Shown here: positions 1 through 5,131 of the stretch, piece by piece | Layout of the letters: each line of letters starts with the position of its first letter | How positions within the stretch are numbered: the stretch's first letter is position 1 | Assembly: GCA_934725655.1 (NCBI GenBank) | Contig: CAKVCJ010000153.1 | Coordinates: forward strand, 1 to 5,131 | Direction of reading: 5' to 3' | Length of the DNA stretch: 5,131 bases | Origin: an uncultured Brachyspira sp. | GTDB lineage: Bacteria; Spirochaetota; Brachyspiria; Brachyspirales; Brachyspiraceae | Program-made: the position numbers and the translations under genes | Notes under the pieces: model-generated | Seen by the model: only the letters and a program-made list of their open reading frames with translations | Told to the model about the DNA's origin: nothing | The model's database searches: none

Positions 1-442
1 CATATTTTACCACACCTAAAAAATCATTTTTTATTTTTACTCTATCAACCTCTCCAATATATCCAACATCTTCCATAAGAACTCCATCTCTATCCAAAAA
101 TAAAGCCTTATTAATTTTTTTATTTGCATCTGGAATATATAAAGGAATGCCGTATAAATTGCCGTTATTAAATGCTTCATCTATAACCAAATTAAAACTT
201 TCATCATACTCAATAACTTTATTATCATAAGCAATTAAATTTGATATAGAATATCCAGACAATGGATTTTGAATATTATCTTTTATTATTTTATAGTTAT
301 CGTCTATCGTATATAATTTATTTTCATTATTAAAATCAAATGTAAGCCCAACAACTACCGAATTATTATTTTTTAAATTATTGTAAAACGAAAGAAAAAA
401 ACTTTTTATTTTATTAAAAATTGCTTTATCAAAATTACTCAT
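1..442 (-). CDS. HAD-superfamily (HAD-IIIA, GmhB-like) phosphatase with N-terminal extension, C-terminus cut off by window edge
   Basis: Reading the minus strand from the ATG at 442-440 gives 147 residues with no stop before the window edge. Residues 113-123 read ALFLDRDGVLM: the hydrophobic strand plus DxDG of HAD motif I, with Asp117 the expected nucleophile and Asp119 the general acid. The following ED-GYIGEVDRVKI resembles heptose-bisphosphate phosphatase (GmhB) and histidinol-phosphatase members of subclass HAD-IIIA, which remove phosphate from small sugar phosphates. Motifs II-IV lie outside the window, so the substrate is open. Family members normally begin at motif I, but here about 112 residues precede it (Asn-, Lys- and Tyr-rich, no signal peptide or clear membrane segment) and I do not recognise them. 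The start is the first possible one, because an in-frame TGA lies at 466-464. There is no Shine-Dalgarno motif. The gene is divergent from ppdK. HAD assignment is good; GmhB-like function is only suggested. Confidence 0.8.
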   Translation of the reverse strand, partial: MSNFDKAIFNKIKSFFLSFYNNLKNNNSVVVGLTFDFNNENKLYTIDDNYKIIKDNIQNPLSGYSISNLIAYDNKVIEYDESFNLVIDEAFNNGNLYGIPLYIPDANKKINKALFLDRDGVLMEDVGYIGEVDRVKIKNDFLGVVKY

Positions 443-454
443 AGCTAATAATAT

Positions 455-460
455 ATTATA
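455..460 (-). promoter_or_regulatory. possible -10 box for the HAD gene
   Basis: On the minus strand, TATAAT lies 12 nt before the ATG at 442. No good -35 hexamer sits 16-18 nt upstream; a TTGAAA is only 12 nt away. In such AT-rich DNA a perfect -10 can occur by chance, so this is tentative. If it is used, the mRNA leader would be only about 5-7 nt long, which fits the absence of a ribosome binding site. Confidence 0.35.
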
Positions 461-550
461 GTTTCATTAATATTTCAAATTTTAATAAATCAAACATTCA
501 AAAATCTGTTTTTTAAATATTACTTTTTTCATCATTTGCTTTAATAAAAA

Positions 551-578
551 TTGACAAGAATAAAAATAAAACTATACT
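551..578 (+). promoter_or_regulatory. sigma-70 type promoter of ppdK
   Basis: A perfect -35 box TTGACA (551-556) is followed by a 16-nt spacer and the -10 box TATACT (573-578, five of six matches to consensus). Transcription would begin near 585, giving a 5' leader of roughly 70 nt before the ATG at 658. The leader is A/T-rich and shows no convincing hairpin or riboswitch. It is the strongest promoter match in the window, in keeping with high expression of the glycolytic gene it precedes. Confidence 0.7.
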
Positions 579-646
579 ATATATATAAGAAAAAATTTAT
601 ATTTATTAAAAAATGTAAACAAAAAAATTATCAAAATAACAACAGT

Positions 647-651
647 AGGAG
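647..651 (+). promoter_or_regulatory. Shine-Dalgarno site of ppdK
   Basis: AGGAG (within TAGGAGA) lies 6 nt upstream of the ATG at 658. It fixes the start codon and is the only strong ribosome binding site visible in the window; the other two gene starts lack one. Confidence 0.9.
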
Positions 652-657
652 ATTATC

Positions 658-3600
658 ATGGCAACAAAAAAGATGGTTTACTTCTTTGGTAATGGTAAAT
701 CTGAAGGAGCTAAAGAGACAAAAGCATTATTAGGCGGTAAAGGTTTAGGACTCGCTCAAATGACAGAAAGTAAAGTACCTGTTCCAGCAGGTTTTACAAT
801 TACAACAGAAGTATGTGATTATTATTCCAAAAACAAATCATACCCTAATGGATTAGAAAAAGCTGTAGATGAAAACATCAAAAAATTAGAAAAGGCTATG
901 GGAATGGAGTTTGGCAATGCCGACAAGCCTCTTCTTGTATCTGTACGTTCTGGTGCTGCTATATCTATGCCTGGTATGATGGATACAATACTTAATCTTG
1001 GAATAAACGAAAATGTAGTTAATGGAATCATTAAAAAAACTAATAATCCAAGATTTGCTTGGGACGCTTATAGAAGATTCATACAAATGTTCGGCGATGT
1101 AGCTATGGGCGTGGATCATGACAAATTCGAAGAAATCCTTGATGAAAGAAAAAAAGCTATAGCACCAAAAATTGGAAAAGCTGAAAAAGAAGTTAAAGAC
1201 ACTGATTTGGATGTTGAAGAATTAAAAGTGGTAGTAGAAAAATATAAAGCTATGTATAAACAAGAAATGGGCGAAGCTTTCCCTGATGACCCTAAAGTAC
1301 AATTATGGCATGCTATTAATGCTGTATTTAGAAGCTGGAACAACCCAAGAGCTGAAGCATACAGAAAATTAAATGATATAAGAGGGCTTTTAGGTACAGC
1401 TGTAAATGTTCAAGCTATGGTATTCGGTAATATGGGAGATACTTCTGCTACTGGTGTATGTTTCTCTCGCAACCCTGCTACTGGCGAAAACAAATTCTAT
1501 GGAGAGTTTTTAATTAATGCACAAGGTGAAGATGTTGTTGCTGGTATTAGAACTCCTCAAGAAATTACATTAGAGGGAAGTAAAGAATGGGCTAAAAATA
1601 ATGGTAAAAGCGAAGAAGAAAGAAAAGCTAAATACCCTTCTCTTGAAGAGGTTATGCCTGAAGTATATAAACAATTGGTAAGCTATAAAAATCAATTAGA
1701 AAAACATTATAAAGACATGCAGGATATGGAGTTTACAATACAAGAAGGCAAACTTTACATGCTTCAAACTCGTAATGGTAAGAGAACTGCGGCTGCTGCT
1801 GTAAGGATTGCTGTTGAGCTTGCTGAGGCTAAAATTATTTCAAAAGAAGAAGCTTTAATGAGAGTTAATCCTGCTGATTTGGATCAATTGCTTCACCCTA
1901 TGTTTGACCCTAATGCTAAAAAGACTGCTAAAGTACTTGCTAAGGGTTTAAATGCTTCTCCTGGTGCTGCTGTTGGTAAGGCTGTATTTGCTGCTGAGAT
2001 AGCTGAGGCTATGAAAGAGGCTGGCGAATCTGTTATACTTATTCGTATAGAGACTAGCCCTGAAGACATTAAGGGTATGAATGCTGCTGAAGGTATATTA
2101 ACTGCAAGAGGCGGTGCTACTTCACATGCTGCTGTTGTGGCTCGCGGTATGGGTAAATGCTGTGTTGCCGGATGCAGTGAATTAGACATTGATTATAGTC
2201 AAAAACTTATGAAAGTTAACGATACCACAGTTCGTGAAGGCGATTATATTTCTATAGATGGTTCCACTGGTGAGGTTATGCTTGGACAGGTTACTACCAA
2301 AGAGGCTGATATGTCTGAAGACTTTAGAAAACTTATGCAGTGGGCTGATGAAATTAGAATAAAAAATAAATTCGAAGTGCACACTAATGCTGATACTCCT
2401 AATGATGCTCAAATCGCTAGAAAATTCGGTGCTGAAGGTATTGGTTTGTGCCGTACTGAGCATATGTTCTTTAATGCTGACAGAATTAAAAGCGTAAGAC
2501 AGCTTATACTTGTTGCTGAAGAAGTGAAGCAATTAAGAGAAAAATTGGAAGAATCTAAAAAGGTAGGTAAAGCAGATTTAGTTGAAGAGATAGAAAAACT
2601 TTACAAAGAACCAAGAAAACTTTATGATGATGCTTTAGATAGTTTATTCCCTATGCAAATGGAAGACTTTGTGGGTATATTTACTGCTATGGACGGTTAT
2701 CCTGTAACAGTTAGACTTCTTGACCCGCCTTTGCATGAGTTTATTCCTCATGAAGATTCTCAATTACAAGAGCTTTCTAATGAAATGAATGTTCCTTTTG
2801 AAAAACTCAGAACTATTAGAGATTCTTTACATGAGTTTAACCCAATGCTTGGACACAGAGGCTGCCGTCTTGGTATCACTTACCCAGAAATCTACGATAT
2901 GCAAGCAAGAGCTATAATAGAAGCTGCTGTTAAAGTTAAGAAAAACGGCGTAGATGTTCACCCTGAAATAATGATTCCTCTTGTTGGTACTCTAAAAGAG
3001 CTAAAAATGATAAAAGAGAGAATTATCAAAATAGCTGATGAAGTATTCTCTAAAGTTGGAGACAAAGTTGCTTATAAAGTTGGTACTATGATAGAGGTTC
3101 CAAGAGCTGCTTTAGTTGCTGATAAGATTGCTACAGAAGCTGAGTTCTTCTCATTTGGTACTAATGACTTAACTCAAATGGGAGGCGGTTTCTCAAGAGA
3201 TGATGCTGGTAAGTTCTTAAAAGATTATGTTGATAAAGAAATATATGAAAAAGATCCTTTCCAATCATTAGACCAAGAGGGTATTGGAGAATTATTAAAA
3301 ATTGCTGTTACTAAAGGAAGAGCTGCCAACAAAAAACTCACTGTTGGTATATGCGGTGAGCATGGAGGCGACCCTGCTACTGTTATGTTCTGTTATGATA
3401 TCGGACTTAACTATGTAAGCTGTTCTCCTTACAGAGTACCTATTGCTAGACTTGCTGCTGCTCAGGGTATAATTAATGCTTCTTCAAAAAACAAAAAAGT
3501 AAGTGTTAAAAAAGAAGTTAAAAAAGCAGCTAAAACTGTAAAAAAAGAGATTAAAAAAGATGCTAAAAAGGCAGCTTCTACAGTAAAAAAAGCTTCAAAA

Positions 3601-3711
3601 GATGTAAAAAAAGCAACTAAAGAAATAAAGAAAGTTGCTAAGGCTGTAAAAAATACTGTTGAAAAAGAAGTAAAAAAAGCTGTGTCAAAAAAAACAAGCT
3701 CTAAAAAATAA
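658..3711 (+). CDS. ppdK: pyruvate, phosphate dikinase (PPDK) with lysine-rich C-terminal tail
   Basis: PPDK (EC 2.7.9.1) is a cytosolic enzyme that reversibly converts ATP + phosphate + pyruvate to AMP + PPi + phosphoenolpyruvate, and in anaerobes often works in PPi-linked glycolysis. The 1017-residue protein shows an N-terminal ATP-grasp domain (about 1-375: GGKG with Lys28, SVRSGA with Arg97, MEFTIQEG with Glu358, LQTRNGKR with Gln370/Arg372). The phosphohistidine domain has GGATSHAAVVARG with catalytic His490, preceded by Thr488, the position regulated in plant PPDK. The C-terminal PEP/pyruvate barrel has Arg599, Arg686, Glu813, Asn836 and Cys899 (GICGEHGG), matching Clostridium symbiosum Arg561, Arg617, Glu745, Asn768 and Cys831. 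It is longer than the usual ~875 residues because of an insertion near 305-333, a charged helical insertion near 618-655, and a 77-residue Lys-rich tail from 941. Gly842-Gly843 replaces the usual Thr-Phe. All key residues are intact, so it is probably active. Its own promoter and terminator suggest a monocistronic unit. Confidence 0.97.
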   Translation: MATKKMVYFFGNGKSEGAKETKALLGGKGLGLAQMTESKVPVPAGFTITTEVCDYYSKNKSYPNGLEKAVDENIKKLEKAMGMEFGNADKPLLVSVRSGAAISMPGMMDTILNLGINENVVNGIIKKTNNPRFAWDAYRRFIQMFGDVAMGVDHDKFEEILDERKKAIAPKIGKAEKEVKDTDLDVEELKVVVEKYKAMYKQEMGEAFPDDPKVQLWHAINAVFRSWNNPRAEAYRKLNDIRGLLGTAVNVQAMVFGNMGDTSATGVCFSRNPATGENKFYGEFLINAQGEDVVAGIRTPQEITLEGSKEWAKNNGKSEEERKAKYPSLEEVMPEVYKQLVSYKNQLEKHYKDMQDMEFTIQEGKLYMLQTRNGKRTAAAAVRIAVELAEAKIISKEEALMRVNPADLDQLLHPMFDPNAKKTAKVLAKGLNASPGAAVGKAVFAAEIAEAMKEAGESVILIRIETSPEDIKGMNAAEGILTARGGATSHAAVVARGMGKCCVAGCSELDIDYSQKLMKVNDTTVREGDYISIDGSTGEVMLGQVTTKEADMSEDFRKLMQWADEIRIKNKFEVHTNADTPNDAQIARKFGAEGIGLCRTEHMFFNADRIKSVRQLILVAEEVKQLREKLEESKKVGKADLVEEIEKLYKEPRKLYDDALDSLFPMQMEDFVGIFTAMDGYPVTVRLLDPPLHEFIPHEDSQLQELSNEMNVPFEKLRTIRDSLHEFNPMLGHRGCRLGITYPEIYDMQARAIIEAAVKVKKNGVDVHPEIMIPLVGTLKELKMIKERIIKIADEVFSKVGDKVAYKVGTMIEVPRAALVADKIATEAEFFSFGTNDLTQMGGGFSRDDAGKFLKDYVDKEIYEKDPFQSLDQEGIGELLKIAVTKGRAANKKLTVGICGEHGGDPATVMFCYDIGLNYVSCSPYRVPIARLAAAQGIINASSKNKKVSVKKEVKKAAKTVKKEIKKDAKKAASTVKKASKDVKKATKEIKKVAKAVKNTVEKEVKKAVSKKTSSKK
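3478..3708 (+). other. lysine-rich, histone-H1-like C-terminal tail of PPDK (residues 941-1017)
   Basis: The catalytic core ends at the usual PPDK terminus (RVPIARLAAAQ, then GIIN to residue 940). The remaining 77 residues contain 31 Lys and only 7 Asp/Glu, with the rest mostly Ala, Val, Thr and Ser. From about residue 966 a seven-residue rhythm appears: VKKASKD, VKKATKE, IKKVAKA, then VKNTVEK. Each begins with Val/Ile, followed by Lys pairs and small residues. This suggests a cationic amphipathic helix like bacterial H1-type or PhaF-type tails. The coding DNA carries several A7 runs and one A8 run (3687-3694). The frame stays open and joins the core without a break. Its role is unknown; binding to DNA, RNA, polyphosphate or an acidic partner is inference. 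Confidence 0.9.
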
Positions 3712-3732
3712 TCTTTTATCTTTATAACTTTT

Positions 3733-3766
3733 AGCCTGTGTGCATATCAGCATGCAGGCTTTTTTT
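3733..3766 (+). terminator. intrinsic terminator of ppdK
   Basis: An 11-bp stem (3733-3743 with 3750-3760, including two G-T wobble pairs) closes a 6-nt ATATCA loop and runs straight into seven T residues (3760-3766). It begins 21 nt after the ppdK stop. The T tract is only on the plus side, so it should act in one direction and end the ppdK transcript. Confidence 0.92.
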
Positions 3767-3796
3767 GTATACTAAAAACTATCTCAAGCTAAAAAA

Positions 3797-3885
3797 TGCA
3801 GTTCTTCGCGAAGCGTATCCTTAGGATATAAGGTTCTTTGTGCCAACAAAAGAACTGGGGCGTGGGGCAAAAGCCACCACAAATA
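3797..3885. repeat. GC-rich palindromic intergenic island A (probable dispersed repeat)
   Basis: This stretch is clearly richer in G and C than its surroundings and holds four successive inverted repeats. They are the perfect palindrome CTTCGCGAAG (3804-3813); TATCCT/AGGATA around one base (3816-3828); GTTCTTTGT/ACAAAAGAAC with one extra base (3833-3841 with 3846-3855); and a 7-bp GTGGGGC stem with an AAAA loop and one bulged A (3862-3880). No start codon with a ribosome site or long frame fits, and short frames on either strand end quickly. It resembles intergenic elements I associate with Brachyspira, but only one copy is in the window, so repeat status is inferred. Confidence 0.5.
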
Positions 3886-3947
3886 ACAATTTAAAATATA
3901 TTTCACCTTAAAACTTTTCAGTATATATTGAAACAATAGTTTTCTAT

Positions 3948-3991
3948 CAACTTTTCCCCGCAGCTACGCGGTGCGGACTTCGTCAAAGTTG
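3948..3991. repeat. GC-rich structured intergenic island B (branched hairpin, probable dispersed repeat)
   Basis: Outer arms CAACTTT (3948-3954) and AAAGTTG (3985-3991) enclose two smaller hairpins: CCGC/GCGG with loop AGCTAC (3958-3971; alternatively CCGCA/TGCGG, 3958-3962 with 3972-3976) and GAC-TTC-GTC (3976-3984). Together they can fold as a three-way junction. There is no T tract after it, so it is not a plain terminator. Its GC content contrasts sharply with the flanks. It may be a mobile or dispersed repeat or a structured RNA; I cannot tell which. Confidence 0.45.
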
Positions 3992-4153
3992 CAAAAAGTG
4001 CAAATATTTTTATTTTACATGTTGAAATATGTATAAAACAAGTATATTTTTAGATAAAAAATATAGAATTTACTAAAGCGTATTTAAAGAATATATAGTA
4101 TTAGACATTCAAAACATAAAAACTAAATTATTATGATAAGCTTAAAAATTTTA

Positions 4154-4181
4154 TTTACAAATAAAAAATATAAAATATAAT
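4154..4181 (+). promoter_or_regulatory. promoter of the PHP phosphatase gene, possibly giving a leaderless mRNA
   Basis: TTTACA (4154-4159, five of six matches to the -35 consensus) is followed by a 16-nt spacer and a perfect TATAAT (4176-4181). Only 6 nt separate the -10 box from the ATG at 4188, so a start site at the normal distance would fall on or beside the start codon. There is no purine-rich ribosome site in the preceding 20 nt, which agrees with leaderless translation. AT-richness makes chance matches possible. Confidence 0.55.
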
Positions 4182-4187
4182 AACAAT

Positions 4188-5015
4188 ATGAATTATATAT
4201 CAAACCTCCACACCCACACCATCTATTGCGATGGTAAAAACACTATAGAAGAAAATATATTATATGCAATAGATAAAAACTTTATAAGCTTAGGCTTCTC
4301 TGGGCATTCTTATCTCCCTTTTGATAAGGCAGCTATGTCTAAAGAAAATACAATTAAATATTTGGAAGACATAAAAAAATTTAAAGAAATATATAAAGAT
4401 AAAATGCAGATATATGCAGGCATAGAAGCAGATTACTATTCAAACTTAAATAAAAACACAGATAAAGAGATGATGTTAGATTATAGAATAGGCTCTGTAC
4501 ATTTTATACAAGATGATGAAAATAATTATTTTTCTATAGATTCCTCAAAACAAAATTTTGAAAATACATTAAAATATTTTGGAAACATTAAAGAAGTTGT
4601 ATTAAGATATTATAATAATCTAATAGATATGATAAATAATCAAAAACCAGACATTATAGGACATTTGGATTTGATTAGAAAATATAACTTTAATAAAGAA
4701 TATTTTACAGAAGAAGAAAATTGGTATATAGAGAAAGTTGATGAAGTATTGGAAGTGATAAAAAAATCAAACTCTATAGTAGAAATAAATACAAAAAAAA
4801 TGAATAAAACTAATTTAAACGCTCACTATCCAAATAATGATACTATAAAAAAATTATTAAAATTAAATATACCTATTACAATAAATACAGATTCACACTC
4901 TGCAAATGCTTTAGATTATTTTTATTATGAAATGTCAGAAAAACTAAAAAGTTTTGGATGCAGCAAAATAAAAATGCTTATAGATAACTCATTTAAAGAT
5001 ATAATCCTAAATTAA
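4188..5015 (+). CDS. hisK: PHP-family phosphatase, histidinol-phosphatase (HisJ/HisK) type
   Basis: The 275-residue protein has the usual length and full motif set of the HisJ/HisK branch of the PHP superfamily, metal-dependent cytosolic phosphoesterases. The family reaction is L-histidinol phosphate to L-histidinol plus phosphate (EC 3.1.3.15). Expected metal ligands and active-site residues are visible in order: NLHTHTIYCDG (His8, His10, Asp15), GFSGHS (His40), GIEADYY (Glu80), GSVHFI (His105), IGHLDLI (His159), VEINT (Glu199) and NTDSHS (Asp235, His237). The start is supported because family members begin just before the HTH motif. No ribosome site precedes it, while a TATAAT lies 6 nt upstream. 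No other histidine gene is in the window, so a different sugar- or metabolite-phosphate substrate is possible. Codon use is more AT-biased than in ppdK. An A8 run at 4793-4800 is a potential slippage point. The stop codon touches that of the convergent flagellar gene. Confidence 0.88.
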   Translation: MNYISNLHTHTIYCDGKNTIEENILYAIDKNFISLGFSGHSYLPFDKAAMSKENTIKYLEDIKKFKEIYKDKMQIYAGIEADYYSNLNKNTDKEMMLDYRIGSVHFIQDDENNYFSIDSSKQNFENTLKYFGNIKEVVLRYYNNLIDMINNQKPDIIGHLDLIRKYNFNKEYFTEEENWYIEKVDEVLEVIKKSNSIVEINTKKMNKTNLNAHYPNNDTIKKLLKLNIPITINTDSHSANALDYFYYEMSEKLKSFGCSKIKMLIDNSFKDIILN

Positions 5016-5131
5016 TTAAACGTATTTTTCCATTTGATTATAAATAATTTCTGCCAAACCAAATGTTTTAGTTTTAGAGAACTCTTTAGCATATTCATCA
5101 TATAGCATATCTTCAAATATCTCTTCTGCCA
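5016..5131 (-). CDS. flgJ: C-terminal end of FlgJ-like flagellar rod-binding protein (N-terminus outside window)
   Basis: The minus strand reads 37 residues ending in TAA at 5018-5016. They begin AEEIFEDMLYDEYAKE and end GLAEIIYNQMEKYV. This matches the C-terminal end of the FlgJ N-terminal rod-binding domain: a hydrophobic/acidic helix with a DxxxYDEYA-type core, then a GLAexIYxQ helix. The domain caps or scaffolds the growing flagellar rod in the periplasm. Spirochaete versions commonly consist of this domain alone, without the C-terminal muramidase of enterobacterial FlgJ, and the stop here right after the domain fits that. The call rests on a short segment, so another protein with a similar helix cannot be excluded. 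The gene converges on the PHP gene with no spacing, and no terminator is visible. Confidence 0.72.
   Translation of the reverse strand, partial: AEEIFEDMLYDEYAKEFSKTKTFGLAEIIYNQMEKYV

Larger units (their letters stand above)
3767..4153. other. long non-coding spacer between ppdK and the PHP gene
   Basis: This stretch contains no open frame worth calling, and no tRNA-like or CRISPR-like pattern was seen. Its content is the two structured islands at 3797-3885 and 3948-3991, separated and followed by very AT-rich DNA. From about 4010 to 4153 only A/T-rich sequence is seen, with short imperfect inverted repeats such as TACAT/ATGTA around 4016-4033 that are expected at this composition. Confidence 0.6.

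Noticed and set aside
585..646. Riboswitch or attenuator in the ppdK leader
   Set aside because: The leader is about 70 nt of A/T-rich sequence without a stable stem or conserved core.
551..733. Short plus-strand open frame overlapping the start of ppdK
   Set aside because: It begins within the -35 box of the ppdK promoter, is Lys/Asn-rich translation of A/T-rich leader, and overlaps ppdK in another frame without a ribosome site.
822..2532. Several minus-strand open frames of 69-116 residues opposite ppdK
   Set aside because: They are antisense shadows of a strongly supported gene, with no ribosome sites and no family resemblance.
3797..3830. Tiny frame beginning ATGCAGTTC in island A
   Set aside because: It stops after 11 codons, has no ribosome site, and coincides with palindromes that explain the sequence better.
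3948..3991. Island B as a transcription terminator
   Set aside because: No T tract follows either arm on either strand, and a proper terminator for ppdK already lies upstream at 3733-3766.
4016..4033. TACAT/ATGTA inverted repeat as an operator
   Set aside because: Arms of five A/T-rich bases are expected by chance at this composition, and the site is more than 100 nt from the promoter.
4793..4800. A8 run in the PHP gene as a phase-variable switch
   Set aside because: An extra A would give a stop a few codons later and remove Asp235 and His237, but A8 runs are common in such AT-rich coding DNA and nothing else supports switching.
1..5131. CRISPR array, tRNA, rRNA, insertion sequence or prophage genes
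   Set aside because: No regularly spaced repeats, no tRNA or rRNA sequence signatures, no transposase-like or phage-like protein was seen on either strand.

Overview
The window is strongly AT-rich, has short intergenic spacers of the same composition, and carries an AT-biased, spirochaete-like gene set. It holds a pyruvate phosphate dikinase, a HisJ/HisK-type PHP phosphatase and the end of a FlgJ-type flagellar rod-binding protein. I infer a host-associated anaerobic spirochaete, most likely Brachyspira. This rests on protein style, composition and remembered family members, not on a database search.

Layout. Bases 1-442 (minus) are the N-terminal part of a HAD-superfamily phosphatase whose C-terminus lies outside the window. 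Bases 443-657 are a divergent promoter region with a near-consensus promoter and a strong Shine-Dalgarno site for the next gene. Bases 658-3711 (plus) are ppdK, a complete pyruvate phosphate dikinase with all key catalytic residues, two internal insertions relative to clostridial PPDK, and a 77-residue lysine-rich, histone-H1-like C-terminal tail. A clean intrinsic terminator follows at 3733-3766. Bases 3767-4153 hold no gene but contain two locally GC-rich, palindrome-rich islands that look like dispersed intergenic repeats. A promoter at 4154-4181 lies so close to the next start codon that the transcript may be leaderless. Bases 4188-5015 (plus) are the PHP phosphatase. Its stop codon directly abuts, with no gap, the stop codon of a convergent gene at 5016-5131 (minus), which encodes the last 37 residues of a FlgJ-like protein.

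The genes do not form one operon. ppdK is monocistronic, bounded by its own promoter and terminator. The PHP gene is transcribed separately, and the HAD and flagellar genes run the other way. ppdK uses more CTT, GTT, GCT, GGT and CGT codons than the more AT-biased PHP gene, as expected for an abundant glycolytic enzyme. The most unusual item is the lysine-rich tail on this metabolic enzyme. Next come the replacement of a near-invariant Thr-Phe by Gly-Gly beside the active site, the possibly leaderless gene starts, and the structured intergenic islands.
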